Positions 7,691-15,859 of a stretch of 24,048 nucleotides of DNA are shown here, in pieces. Under the pieces are notes generated by a model. It ran no database searches, was not told where the DNA came from, and worked only from the letters and a program-made list of their open reading frames with translations. Every line of letters starts with the position of its first letter. The first letter of the stretch is position 1. Location: positions 1-24,048 of IMG/VR virus record IMGVR_UViG_3300032088_000083, one strand, 5' to 3'. A program made the position numbers and the translations under genes. This DNA is from a virus.

Positions 7691-8593
7691 TTATGCACCT
7701 GGTGATGCAAAAATACCTCTATAGTCAGATACACCAAATGAGTATCTTTCTCTAGCTTTGTATCTTACGTTACCAGTGTCGAAGTCACCTTCCATAGCAG
7801 TTTTAATAGCTGCTCTTTCAAAGTACTTCATACCATTAGGCACGTCTGTGATAATGTAGAATGCATCTGGATCAGTTAAGAAATTGTTCACTCTATAACC
7901 TTGAGGAACCATTCCCATAGAAACGATTGCATTGATATCATTATCAGCAGTACCAACTCTACCTTGAGATTTCATTAATCTCTCAGCAGTGAATTGAAGC
8001 TCAGAAGGAATAATCATTTTTACACCTCTTGCAGCAATTTTTAGACCTCTTTCGTCTGTCATTGCAGCAATATCGATTAATGATTGCTCTAATGAAGTTT
8101 CATTCAAGTCGGCAGCCGTTGCTAATGTGTTAGATACAGTTCCACTAATTGTAGGGTGGTTAGTTGCAAATAATGCAGAACCATCACCTGAAGTGAATGT
8201 ACCAAAACCATTAACTAATGGGTTAACCGCTTTAACTTGTTTAGTGTTCGCCATAGATCTAGCTAATGCTTTAGTATATCTACTTCCAAGTCTGTCGTAT
8301 AGGTTATCTTCAACCGCTTCTTCAGTGATTGAAAACGCTAAAGCTACAGTCTCGTGAGTGTATCTTGAAGTGTAAGTTTCTTGAGCATTGTCAAAAACTA
8401 CACCAGCACCCTCAGACTTAGTCTGTGCTTGAGCAAAACCTGATAACATAACTTCTTCTTCAAACGCTCTGTCTGAAGATTCAGTAGTGTATATTTCAGC
8501 ATGCTGATTTTCGTAACGTTTATATTCAAGTCCAAATAGTGCATTTAGACCTGGTTCTAGTTCTTTAACTAGTTGTCCTCTACTTATGGCCAT
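7691..8593 (-). CDS. Major capsid protein (HK97-fold, gpT-like)
   Basis: A 300-residue protein. The N-terminus ISRGQLVKELEPGLNALFGLEY, the middle TYTSRYTHETVALAFSITEEAVEDNLYDRL and the segment KMIIPSELQFTAERLMKSQGR match the Mu-like major head subunit (gpT) group of HK97-fold capsid proteins as I know them from marine phages. The length is normal and there is no long N-terminal delta domain, in line with a separate scaffold protein upstream (9709-10710). Start ATG at 8593 is one base from the previous stop and has an AGG ribosome site. A strong hairpin follows the gene. Confidence 0.85.
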   Translation of the reverse strand: MAISRGQLVKELEPGLNALFGLEYKRYENQHAEIYTTESSDRAFEEEVMLSGFAQAQTKSEGAGVVFDNAQETYTSRYTHETVALAFSITEEAVEDNLYDRLGSRYTKALARSMANTKQVKAVNPLVNGFGTFTSGDGSALFATNHPTISGTVSNTLATAADLNETSLEQSLIDIAAMTDERGLKIAARGVKMIIPSELQFTAERLMKSQGRVGTADNDINAIVSMGMVPQGYRVNNFLTDPDAFYIITDVPNGMKYFERAAIKTAMEGDFDTGNVRYKARERYSFGVSDYRGIFASPGA

Positions 8594-9156
8594 TATATAC
8601 CTACCGTTCCTTTTAAAAAGTGCTCGTTAATCATAACTACCAAATTAACATTAGCAGAACCTGCTGTGTCATTACTTGGATCATTAGATATTGCAAGTAC
8701 TCTTAATTGTGCTGTTGCAGTTTTAAGATCAGAGTGATCTAATTCTACTTTTGATACATAGTCTGGTGAACTACCAGCTGTGTATGCAATGTCAGCATTC
8801 ATTCCGACGTCTGCTGCTGCAGTTGCGCCGTCTGATTGTACTTCAAACCTTTCGTAAGGGTCGTCAGAAACGAATCCTACGATATCTGTTGCAGTATTAC
8901 TTGCATTCAGATGGTTTGCCCATGTTGGTTTGCTTGTAGAAGCATCAGTATAGAAAACACCATTTAGTGGTCCTAATAAAGTATCTGTTGCTGCCGCTAC
9001 AGTAATTGTACCAGTGGCTGCCATTTCGACAGGATCACCTTGGTAAATTGCTGCTGCATTTGCTGCAATACTATATTCGGATAAACCTTGGTTGTCTCTA
9101 TTCTGGCCAACTTTTCCTATTGCTTTCAAACCGAAAGCTGCGTCTTGGTTTGCCAT
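8593..9156 (-). CDS. Capsid-associated structural protein (187 aa)
   Basis: A 187-residue Ala/Thr/Asn/Asp-rich protein. It starts MANQDAAFGLKAIGKVGQN and has a beta-rich body with YQGDPVEMAATGTITVAAATD, a common opening of a phage head or structural protein found next to capsid genes. It ends VVMINEHFLKGTVGI. Placement directly upstream of the major capsid gene, with overlapping stop and start, points to a decoration or cement protein. It has a good GGAG site preceded by a GNRA-capped hairpin in the leader. Confidence 0.7.
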   Translation of the reverse strand: MANQDAAFGLKAIGKVGQNRDNQGLSEYSIAANAAAIYQGDPVEMAATGTITVAAATDTLLGPLNGVFYTDASTSKPTWANHLNASNTATDIVGFVSDDPYERFEVQSDGATAAADVGMNADIAYTAGSSPDYVSKVELDHSDLKTATAQLRVLAISNDPSNDTAGSANVNLVVMINEHFLKGTVGI

Positions 9157-9172
9157 TATATTTTCTCCTTTT

Positions 9173-9201
9173 GTGAGCTACCCTTTCGGGCCTCCACTCA
9201 C
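9173..9201 (-). promoter_or_regulatory. GNRA-capped hairpin in the leader of the capsid gene pair
   Basis: The minus-strand RNA has an outer stem GUGAG/CUCAC around an inner CCC-GAAA-GGG hairpin, ending 5 bases before the AGGAG ribosome site of the 187-residue gene. No U tract follows, so it is not a terminator. It may be a processing site or 5' stabiliser for the abundant capsid mRNA, or tune ribosome access. Confidence 0.5.
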
Positions 9202-9239
9202 GGGTTTATTTTATTCGTTGGGTAGGAATCGTTAAAAAA

Positions 9240-9704
9240 TTAACTTTTCTTTGAACCACCGAAGGTTACACGAGTTTGTCTATCAATATTGATAGGCATA
9301 CTTGGGTGCTGTTCCTTCATTAAATCGTTGTCAACTGCTTCAACATTGTCCTGAGCTTGTTTTGTATAATAGTCAGTACGTTGTTGTGCGATTTCTTCCG
9401 GTACCCTTGCCAGCACAAGGCCACCAACTCCGATCACTCCCTTATATTTACCGTCTTCTACTTGTGGATAATCAGAATCTGGATATTCATCAGATCTAAC
9501 TAATTCATATCCTGATCTTATTCTTCCAGCGACATTCTTAGTGTCGTGAAATCCTAAGGTTTCTGCTCTAATCCATCTGTGCGTAAAACCTGCCGGTGCA
9601 GGGGGTGCATCTAAACTTGATGGTGGAGACCAAACTTTTTTCTGAGCTGTTTTTTCTCTAGTTTGACTCGCACGCGAGGTTCTTTTATCATTATTATTTT
9701 CCAT
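9240..9704 (-). CDS. Hypothetical virion-block protein (154 aa)
   Basis: A 154-residue protein with a basic, disordered N-terminus (about 35 residues) followed by PPAPAGFTHRWIRAETLGFHDTKN and a GYELVRSDEYPD segment. This AGFTHRWIR...G-x-x-x-x-Y-E-x-V pattern is recurrent in marine phage genomes between scaffold and capsid genes, where its role is unknown. The last 50 residues are helical. It starts four bases after the scaffold stop codon. It may be a head-completion or assembly factor. Confidence 0.65.
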   Translation of the reverse strand: MENNNDKRTSRASQTREKTAQKKVWSPPSSLDAPPAPAGFTHRWIRAETLGFHDTKNVAGRIRSGYELVRSDEYPDSDYPQVEDGKYKGVIGVGGLVLARVPEEIAQQRTDYYTKQAQDNVEAVDNDLMKEQHPSMPINIDRQTRVTFGGSKKS

Positions 9705-9708
9705 ATGC

Positions 9709-10710
9709 TTATACCTCCTTCGTGATATTTAATTGTTTCGCATATTCTTCTAGCGGCACTCCTAATTTTTTAGCTATTGCTACCTGTGATGAAGTGAGTC
9801 TCACAGTTTTGCGACCAGATTTAGTACTTCTTTTTGCAGATGCAACTGTCTGTACAGGTTTAGCCGTTTCCACCTTTTGTTCATTATTAACAAATTTGTG
9901 GGGAAATTCAAGTCTTATTCTTTTATCTATTTCAGAATAATACTCATCAGATTGAGGATCAAAACCTTCCTCTTCTGTTAATTTCTTATGTAAATCAAAA
10001 GCAGTATAAGTCATAGCGCTATCTCTACCAAACCATGTGTTTTTCTCTGCCCATGATGAAGCTTTAGGGTCCGGTGTTCCTTGTGCTACTTCTTGTCTAT
10101 TTAAATTAACTTCAGGTTTTGCAACCTCAGTTTCTTTAAGTTTACTTTCCTGTTCTTGACTTATTTTAGCTTCTAAAAATCTAGCTTGTTTATAACCTAG
10201 TTCAGAAATCATAGTTTGAGCTTCTACTTCAGCATTTATATCCCCTGCTTCTCTAGCAGCAGCTAATCTTGCTTTAGCAGATTCTAATCCAGATGTAATA
10301 GATTCTTCTGTAGATTTCATGAATCCTGGTTCTAGCTTAGAGATTTTTTCATCAACTTTTTTCTTATCCTGCATAACTCTTTCAGCATAAGTTAAAGCTT
10401 CTTCTTTTTGTCTCTCAGCTTCTCTCCATTTTTTAGTAAGCTTTGCTATTCTTTTTTGAACACCTTCAGAATATTGTTTTAGCTCATCTTCTTTAGGTTC
10501 TTCAGATGAATTTTCCAATTTAATTTGACGTTCATTTTCATGAGTCTTATCTTCTGGAACTGTTTCATCTTCTACAACAGGTCTTACAGTCGGTTCTTCT
10601 TTTATTTCCGGTTGTTCGATTTCTGTTTGATTTTTTTCTTCAGCGATATCAACATCCATTGATGGACCAGTTGTATCTATATCTACTGTTTTATTTTCTT
10701 CTTGTTGCAT
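9709..10710 (-). CDS. Scaffolding-like protein
   Basis: A 333-residue, strongly charged protein. The first 85 residues are acidic and low-complexity. Residues about 85-200 are predicted long coiled coil (EGVQKRIAKLTKKWREAERQ, then heptad-like KARLAAAREAG). The C-terminal 60 are basic (SAKRSTKSGRKTVRLTSSQV) and could contact the capsid shell. Position two genes upstream of the major capsid gene and the helical make-up are what scaffold proteins of podovirus-type heads show. No protease motif is seen. Sequence alone cannot prove the role. Confidence 0.7.
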   Translation of the reverse strand: MQQEENKTVDIDTTGPSMDVDIAEEKNQTEIEQPEIKEEPTVRPVVEDETVPEDKTHENERQIKLENSSEEPKEDELKQYSEGVQKRIAKLTKKWREAERQKEEALTYAERVMQDKKKVDEKISKLEPGFMKSTEESITSGLESAKARLAAAREAGDINAEVEAQTMISELGYKQARFLEAKISQEQESKLKETEVAKPEVNLNRQEVAQGTPDPKASSWAEKNTWFGRDSAMTYTAFDLHKKLTEEEGFDPQSDEYYSEIDKRIRLEFPHKFVNNEQKVETAKPVQTVASAKRSTKSGRKTVRLTSSQVAIAKKLGVPLEEYAKQLNITKEV

Positions 10711-10727
10711 AGTTTCCTCCTATGTGG

Positions 10728-11189
10728 TTAATATTGATGAAGTATATCTTCGGGTTTATCGATGGTTGCTAAAACTTCATCATCATTTAGCAATCTTACT
10801 TCTCCGCCATCAATCTGAATTCTTGATCCAGCATATTTTGCAAAAATTACCCAATCTCCTTTTTTACACCAAGCTCCTTCAGGAAATTTTTCTTTATCAT
10901 AACAGTGTGGTCCCATAGCAAGAACTAGACCGCAAGTAGAACCTACTTGTTGTCTCTCAAGTGTATCTTGTCCAAGATACAATCCACCTCTAGTTTTTTC
11001 TGGCATTTTAAATGGAAGAACTACAAGTCTCCATCCAGTTGGTTTAGGTAGTTTAGAAGATTCTTTTGTTTTTAATCTTTCATAACCATCAACTTCTTTT
11101 TGATGATCATCTTTGTATTTATCTAATAGTGCCGATTTAACTTTCGGTTCTTCCGAAGTCGACGACGTTTTCTGGTCTTTCAGTATCAT
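10728..11189 (-). CDS. GroES-like co-chaperonin
   Basis: A 153-residue protein whose residues about 48-144 match the Cpn10 fold: TGWRLVVLPF at the first strand, KTRGGLYLG (65-73) where GroES has its mobile loop with the K-T-x-G-G-I motif, GLVLAMGP (87-94), KKGDWVIFAKYAGSRIQIDG (109-128) and DDEVLATI (136-143). A 47-residue charged N-terminal extension is added to the roughly 95-residue norm. In the known phage case (T4 gp31) such proteins replace host GroES on GroEL so that the large capsid protein can fold. The place next to scaffold and capsid genes fits this. It overlaps the upstream 82-residue gene by 53 bases. Confidence 0.88.
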   Translation of the reverse strand: MILKDQKTSSTSEEPKVKSALLDKYKDDHQKEVDGYERLKTKESSKLPKPTGWRLVVLPFKMPEKTRGGLYLGQDTLERQQVGSTCGLVLAMGPHCYDKEKFPEGAWCKKGDWVIFAKYAGSRIQIDGGEVRLLNDDEVLATIDKPEDILHQY

Positions 11190-11385
11190 TTTTTTCCTCC
11201 TTAGGATTTAGCAGGTTTGATATTTCCTGTGATATTCTTAAATAGGCATGTGCCTGTCCCATCATATACTTGTATTTTTCCATATTGTCAACACCTCCAC
11301 CAATCATATTATCTCCAATAGATTGATATTGTTCTTTGAGCTGTCTTTGTATTTTATTTAATATTACTAGTTCTTCGTTCAACAT
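11137..11385 (-). CDS. Hypothetical helical protein (82 aa)
   Basis: An 82-residue protein made mostly of two amphipathic helices (EELVILNKIQRQLKEQYQSIG, then GQAHAYLRISQEISNLL) with an acidic tail. The AAGGAGAAAG ribosome site is good. The 3' end overlaps the GroES-like gene by 53 bases in another frame. No family recognised. Confidence 0.6.
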   Translation of the reverse strand: MLNEELVILNKIQRQLKEQYQSIGDNMIGGGVDNMEKYKYMMGQAHAYLRISQEISNLLNPKEEKNDTERPENVVDFGRTES

Positions 11386-11521
11386 TTTTCTTTCTCCTTT
11401 TATGTAATAAATTAACTCTTGAATGCCAGCACCATTCAGTAACTTTTATAGAACATGTTTCTAATTTAGAAAACATAGTATCTAATCCACCAAAAAAACT
11501 ATATAAAAATTTATCTAGCAT
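11354..11521 (-). CDS. Small Cys/Trp-containing protein in the overlap (55 aa)
   Basis: A 55-codon frame starts with an ATG that overlaps the stop codon of the 149-residue basic protein (ATGCTAG) and runs into the next gene's start. The product begins MLDKFLYSFFGGLDTMFSKL and contains VTEWCWHSRVNLL, an organised amphipathic and aromatic pattern rather than random translation. It fills an otherwise unexplained 129-base gap in a region with no other gaps. The ribosome site is weak, so translation would rely on coupling. Function unknown; possibly membrane-associated. Confidence 0.5.
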   Translation of the reverse strand: MLDKFLYSFFGGLDTMFSKLETCSIKVTEWCWHSRVNLLHKRRKKNVERRTSNIK

Positions 11522-11964
11522 TTCCAACGTCTTCTTGCCTGTCTAATTCTTGAATTAGGATCATTTCTAGTTTTAGCTGATGAATTTTTAAGTTGTCCGG
11601 CTGATCTTGCACAATATGATTTTCTACGTTTTGCAGCAGCTGAACCTTTTTTAACTTTACCTGTTACTGCAGTTTTTAATTTTGATCCAGGGTTTGCTGC
11701 TCTATAAGCTTTTACACCTTTAGCAGTCATACCAGCTCCAGATTTAGTTGGTCTGTAATTAGCTCCTGGTCCTTTTGTTGTTTTTCTAATTGATCCACCT
11801 TTTGCTTTTTTAAGTCTAGTAATAGTAGTTCCTTTTCCTGTAGTAGTATCTATTTGTAAACCTCTAGGTAAATCTTCAATATTATTTTTACTTTCATCTC
11901 GACCGTATTTATATTTTTCTGTTGAAGAATCTTTTTCTTTTGTTTTTTTATTATATTTATTCAT
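11515..11964 (-). CDS. Basic protein with Cys-Lys/Arg domain (149 aa; DUF6321-like)
   Basis: A 149-residue, very basic protein. The C-terminal 65 residues carry AYRAANPGSKLKTAVTG, then KRRKSYCARSAGQ and the end RQARRRWKC. I know this string as a small domain of unknown function (DUF6321 from memory) found in phage and giant-virus proteins. The two Cys residues and the conserved Arg/Lys clusters suggest nucleic-acid binding or packaging with DNA. The N-terminal 60 residues are disordered. It starts in a TAATG overlap with the 51-residue gene. Confidence 0.7.
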   Translation of the reverse strand: MNKYNKKTKEKDSSTEKYKYGRDESKNNIEDLPRGLQIDTTTGKGTTITRLKKAKGGSIRKTTKGPGANYRPTKSGAGMTAKGVKAYRAANPGSKLKTAVTGKVKKGSAAAKRRKSYCARSAGQLKNSSAKTRNDPNSRIRQARRRWKC

Positions 11965-12119
11965 TATATTTTTTGCATCTCTGGATTAGTTGATAACATA
12001 TTTTTTTCTGCTCTAGGTCTTGCAATAGAGTCTTTACTTCTTTTTCTAAGTTGAGCAATAGCAGATTCTTTTAATTGTTTTTGTCTTCTTAATTCTTTTA
12101 AATCTTTTTCTAAGTTCAT
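11964..12119 (-). CDS. Small charged helical protein (51 aa)
   Basis: A 51-codon gene locked between its neighbours by TAATG overlaps at both ends: its ATG shares a base with the preceding stop and its TAA with the next ATG. The product begins MNLEKDLKELRRQKQLKESA and ends NMLSTNPEMQKI; it is one charged helix with many Lys and Arg. The double coupling makes it a convincing gene despite its size. It may bind nucleic acid or a virion partner, but no family is known to me. Confidence 0.65.
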   Translation of the reverse strand: MNLEKDLKELRRQKQLKESAIAQLRKRSKDSIARPRAEKNMLSTNPEMQKI

Positions 12120-12373
12120 TATGCAAATGTTTTTACGTTAGTTGGTTTACCACCGGGATTACCCGCTGCTCGTTTTCGTTTGACAGCACTCGCCTTTTGC
12201 GACTTTGTCATCCGTGTGGCTTTTGCAAGTGGTACGCATTTTGGATATTTCCTCTTTGAGCCTTTGCTTCTCCCGCATGGTTGATACTTGCCGTCTTTCT
12301 TCGGTGCTCCAATGTCTACCCATTTTTCTGATACCCATTTTCTTAAACCACCTTCTGAATAATAACTACGCAC
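12119..12373 (-). CDS. Basic Cys protein (84 aa; DUF5872-like)
   Basis: An 84-residue basic protein with GLRKWVSEKWVDIGAPKK, PCGRSKGSKRKYPKCVPL and MTKSQKASAVKRKRAAGNPG. I recognise this order (G-L-x-x-W-x-x-x-x-W-V-D-I, two Cys in C-G-R...Y-P-K-C, then M-T-x-x-x-K) as the DUF5872-type protein common in marine phages. Its role is not established; two Cys and high charge suggest a DNA- or RNA-binding mini-domain. The start overlaps the previous gene by eight bases. Confidence 0.7.
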   Translation of the reverse strand: MRSYYSEGGLRKWVSEKWVDIGAPKKDGKYQPCGRSKGSKRKYPKCVPLAKATRMTKSQKASAVKRKRAAGNPGGKPTNVKTFA

Positions 12374-12569
12374 ACGCCACTCTTTTTCTTCTTGCTAAAC
12401 CAGCAACCATGTGACCACCGGTTGATGCTTTTTTTCTACTTCCTTTTTTACCACCTGGTGTAATTTTACCTGAGCAAACTCCTGAAGCGTACATGTTTGC
12501 GTACGCCGAAGGATAAACTTTGAATTTACGCTTCGCTGCTGCTTTTCCTTTTGAACAAAGTTTAGCCAT
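12366..12569 (-). CDS. Basic Cys protein (67 aa)
   Basis: A 67-residue Lys/Arg-rich protein. MAKLCSKGKAAAKRKFKVYP followed by SAYANMYASGVCSGKI is a pattern I have seen in cyanophage and pelagiphage genomes, where the protein is unnamed. Cys at positions 5 and 32 could pair or bind a metal with a partner. It starts in a TAATGG overlap with the 47-residue gene and ends within the start of the next. Its base composition is higher in GC than its neighbours. Confidence 0.65.
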   Translation of the reverse strand: MAKLCSKGKAAAKRKFKVYPSAYANMYASGVCSGKITPGGKKGSRKKASTGGHMVAGLARRKRVACA

Positions 12570-12712
12570 TACGTTTTAACCATTTTAGATATAGGTGATT
12601 TTTCTTTTTTCTTTTTACCTTTAGCCATTAAAATTTTTTTCTTTAACTCAGTAGGTAAAGTTTTTTGTGCTTTGGTTAAACCATTTCCACCATTACTAAA
12701 TTTTTTTCTCAT
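12569..12712 (-). CDS. Small lysine-rich protein (47 aa)
   Basis: A 47-codon gene that starts at the stop codon of the holin-like gene (TAATGA-type overlap at 12712) and ends in TAATGG with the next start at 12569. The product reads MRKKFSNGGNGLTKAQKTLP and continues with a Lys-rich helix; 17 of 47 residues are Lys or Arg. Coupling at both ends and the shared basic character with its neighbours make it real. It may help condense DNA or bind RNA. No family recognised. Confidence 0.65.
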   Translation of the reverse strand: MRKKFSNGGNGLTKAQKTLPTELKKKILMAKGKKKKEKSPISKMVKT

Positions 12713-13101
12713 TATTTTTTTCCTCCGTTATTTTTAAAAATTTGTGTACCTTTTATACCATAGATGCTCGCCACGACAAGGATCCATAAATTTGTGAACC
12801 AGCTCGGAAGCGTAGAGAACATATCAAAGAACAATTTCACCTTGTCCATCGCTGTTGGGTCCTCACTTACAACTGCCCACGCCAAAATTACGATGGGCGC
12901 CGATAGAATTACCAAAACCGCCTCGTCCTTCCAGTCCGATTGACGTGCTTCTAATAGTTTTCCTTGGTAAGCTTCTTTTCCTTCGGCCATACGAGACGCA
13001 TGCATTAACTGTGCATCTGACATTGCCATTTTAGTCTTCTGCTTGTTAGCGTATATTTTACTTCCAGCAGAAACGGCTAATTTAATTGCCTGAAACCACA
13101 T
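12712..13101 (-). CDS. 3TM holin-like membrane protein
   Basis: A 129-residue protein with a charged N-terminal helix (about 1-54), the motif SDWKDE (55-60), a hydrophobic segment at about 61-79 (AVLVILSAPIVILAWAVV) and a second at about 102-118, followed by IYGIKGTQIF. This W-K-D-E...W...G-x-K-G layout is that of the 'holin of 3TMs' group first described from gene transfer agents. Such proteins open the inner membrane at lysis. No endolysin is seen nearby. It might instead be a membrane-associated virion protein. The codon use here is visibly less AT-rich than in its neighbours. Confidence 0.65.
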   Translation of the reverse strand: MWFQAIKLAVSAGSKIYANKQKTKMAMSDAQLMHASRMAEGKEAYQGKLLEARQSDWKDEAVLVILSAPIVILAWAVVSEDPTAMDKVKLFFDMFSTLPSWFTNLWILVVASIYGIKGTQIFKNNGGKK

Positions 13102-13102
13102 G

Positions 13103-13285
13103 TTAGTAAGCTTTTGATTTTCTTTTTTTCTCTGCTAGTACTGCACCTTGACCTTGAACTTCTTCTTCAGGTCCACCAGTACCAATATAGTTATAAGCAC
13201 CATCAGCAGTTGTTTTTGATCTTGGATCAATCTCAATTTGCTGTTCAGAAACTTTAACTTCTTTAATTTTATCTAATTTTTCCAT
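13103..13285 (-). CDS. Hypothetical small protein (60 aa)
   Basis: A 60-residue protein between portal and holin-like genes. The second half, DGAYNYIGTGGPEEEVQGQG, is a distinct conserved-looking patch that I have met in marine phage contigs next to portal genes, without a known role. Good GGAG site. The C-terminus is basic (EKKRKSKAY). Confidence 0.6.
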   Translation of the reverse strand: MEKLDKIKEVKVSEQQIEIDPRSKTTADGAYNYIGTGGPEEEVQGQGAVLAEKKRKSKAY

Positions 13286-13333
13286 ATTTTCTCCTTAATT
13301 ATTTTATTTTAACTGTTTTTTTCTTAATTGTCA

Positions 13334-15859
13334 CTAACCTTTACGCATGATTTCAACATTTGGAACCATATTACCGGTGTTTTTCATCATTGAATCTGCA
13401 CTTGGTATAGTTTTACTAAGAATAGTTTTTTCAATTGAAGTATCAGCTCTTAAATTTGCTAATTCTTTATTTTGTTGAAGCTTATCTTCTTGATTTGTCT
13501 GGTTCATCATAGTTTTCATCTTATCAAGATTCATTCTCTCTTCATCCTGTTCTTTTTTACGTTGGTTTTCCATTGCTCTAAGATCTAATTCTCTTTCTCT
13601 TAGTTTAGCAATAGGATCATTATCAAATTGTGAAGTAATTTTCTTTTCTTCATTCATAAATTCTTCCATCATTTCAGCAATTAGTTGTGCTTTTCTAGCT
13701 TCCACTCTTTGTTGCATCATCATGAACTGCATTTGCATCTGTTGTGCCATTTGTGGATTCTGTTGCATAGCCATTTGCATCTGTTGCATTTGTACTAACT
13801 CATCTTTGAATTCTAATTCAATTTGTTCTTGAGCCATTAGACTAATATGTTCAAAAATATTTTTTTCTAAACTTGCCATTACCATTGGATTGTTTCTTGC
13901 AATGTTAGTTGCCATAAAATTTAAGTGAGCAGTTATATGTGCTCTATGATCTTGTCCAGGAAATGCTTGGAACTGTGCTCCACCTAAAGCATCAATATGT
14001 TCTAACGCTGGATCTTTAGGAGCTGGTTGTTGTGGTCTTATTAAAACTTGGTCAATATTTTTTACACCTAATGCTTCATACATATTTCTATATGATTGAT
14101 ACATATTGTGCATTTGTGGATTAGATTGTGCCAGCTGGAGTTCCGTTTGCGCAAGTGAAATACGCTGTGTTTGAGAAAAAATGTTAGGGTCAGCAACTGG
14201 CACTATATCTACTCTATCATCAAAATCAGATTGCATAATCATTTTTTGACCCCCAACTACATCGTACGGATATTCTTGTGGTAGATATAACTTGAATACT
14301 CTAGCTAAAATTCTGAATTCATTTTTAAGAGCTGAGTAAATTCTTTTGTGAATCGCAGACATTGTTCTACTTCCTCTTTCAAGTAGAGCTACTGTTGTTC
14401 CTACTGCTGCTTGTTGATTGCCATCACCAACTTGTAAATCTGCAATCGATGCAAATCTTTGACCGGCGTTTACTACAACACCCATCAAACTTAATAAAGT
14501 CTGTGACGGTTCTTTAAAAGGTAACATCATAAATGAATCTCTTAGATTACCACCTGGTGCATCTACATCTCTGAATTCACCTGGTTGAATTGATTGTGCA
14601 TCATCTCTAATTCTAATACCTCTCATTTTAAATCCAGCAGGTAAATTAGATAATGTTCCTGCATCTAGTAATTGTCTAAGTGCACTTGTTGCAGTACGTG
14701 ACAATCCGCCGATCATATGAATTAAACCGAAACCATAAAAACCTAAACCTGGTAAAAATTTAAAATGTACAAAGTATTGTATTTTTCTTTTCATTGGATC
14801 ACCTGATTCATAATTTCTTCTAATAGATAAAATCTCGTGTGATCCTTCTATAAAAGTTACGATGTAAGGTATTTTAATTCCTGAGGGCTCACCAGTCTCT
14901 TGATTCATATCTTCGAAACCTTCTAAATCTAAATCAACATGACATTCTAATAATGTAAATACATCTTCATCTTTTGTTTTTGAGACTCCCTCAATTTCTC
15001 TTTCTTTTCTATCAATTTCAGTGTCTTTGTCTTGAGGTTTTCCAATTTCTACATCTTTATAAAAACCTGCTACTTGTTGTTTTCTTAAATCATTTTCAGA
15101 AATTTTTACTCGATGAATAATTGCTTCTGCATCATCTAATGAAGTAGCTGTGTAGGGTACAATTAAATCATCTGCAGGAACAAATTTTGATACTGCTCTT
15201 TGTTCCATGTCATCATAATAAACTTTTTTGAAAGCAGAACCCGCAAGTGGCAAATTAAATAACATTTGATCAAACTCTGGTTCATACTCTTTCATCTTTT
15301 CCATTATTTGATAATTCATAAAATCTTTAACACGAGTTGCTTGTTGTGTTTTATCAGGAGTAGGCATTCCTAAAACTTGAGTTCTAACTGGTCCATCTGC
15401 TGGAAGTAATTCTTTATAAGCTAATGCTTGAAACTGTGTAACTGCTTCTGCAAGAACTGGGTGTGTTGCACCTGAAGCTCCTTGAAAAGGTTCTGTTCTG
15501 TTATCATATTTAAAACCTAAAAGGTCTAATCCTTTAGTGTAGGTTTGTTCCCACTCTTTTCTTGAAGAAGAGTAGTCCATATATTTATTATTTAAGTCAG
15601 AAGATAATTCTCCTAAAACATCATCAGGTAAAAATTCTGCAAGGTTTGAATAATGCTCGTCACCACCTTCTGGCGATGCAGCTTTTGGATCTAAATTAAT
15701 ATCAACTGAACCATCTTCATTTTCTGTGACTTCTACATCATCAGGTGATTGCTGTTCTTCCGTTACTTCTTCAACTATTTGTTCTTGAACTTCTTCTTGA
15801 CTAGGTAATTCAAATTCTTTTCTTACTTCGTTGGGAAGTGCTTTGTCTATATCCGCCAT
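13334..15859 (-). CDS. Portal protein
   Basis: An 841-residue protein in the expected place between terminase and capsid genes. The first 70 residues are acidic and disordered. The core begins near YMDYSSSRKEWEQTYTKGLD (about 93) and includes ATHPVLAEAVTQFQALAYKE, DQMLFNLPLAGSAFKKVYYD and a GFGLIHMIGGLSRTATSALR segment, all typical of large portal proteins of the P22 and marine type. The C-terminal third is an extended helical region with a Gln/Met-rich stretch near residues 690-740, which could form the barrel. The portal ring is the DNA entry and exit point and docks the terminase. The length is at the upper end for the family. Confidence 0.88.
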   Translation of the reverse strand: MADIDKALPNEVRKEFELPSQEEVQEQIVEEVTEEQQSPDDVEVTENEDGSVDINLDPKAASPEGGDEHYSNLAEFLPDDVLGELSSDLNNKYMDYSSSRKEWEQTYTKGLDLLGFKYDNRTEPFQGASGATHPVLAEAVTQFQALAYKELLPADGPVRTQVLGMPTPDKTQQATRVKDFMNYQIMEKMKEYEPEFDQMLFNLPLAGSAFKKVYYDDMEQRAVSKFVPADDLIVPYTATSLDDAEAIIHRVKISENDLRKQQVAGFYKDVEIGKPQDKDTEIDRKEREIEGVSKTKDEDVFTLLECHVDLDLEGFEDMNQETGEPSGIKIPYIVTFIEGSHEILSIRRNYESGDPMKRKIQYFVHFKFLPGLGFYGFGLIHMIGGLSRTATSALRQLLDAGTLSNLPAGFKMRGIRIRDDAQSIQPGEFRDVDAPGGNLRDSFMMLPFKEPSQTLLSLMGVVVNAGQRFASIADLQVGDGNQQAAVGTTVALLERGSRTMSAIHKRIYSALKNEFRILARVFKLYLPQEYPYDVVGGQKMIMQSDFDDRVDIVPVADPNIFSQTQRISLAQTELQLAQSNPQMHNMYQSYRNMYEALGVKNIDQVLIRPQQPAPKDPALEHIDALGGAQFQAFPGQDHRAHITAHLNFMATNIARNNPMVMASLEKNIFEHISLMAQEQIELEFKDELVQMQQMQMAMQQNPQMAQQMQMQFMMMQQRVEARKAQLIAEMMEEFMNEEKKITSQFDNDPIAKLRERELDLRAMENQRKKEQDEERMNLDKMKTMMNQTNQEDKLQQNKELANLRADTSIEKTILSKTIPSADSMMKNTGNMVPNVEIMRKG

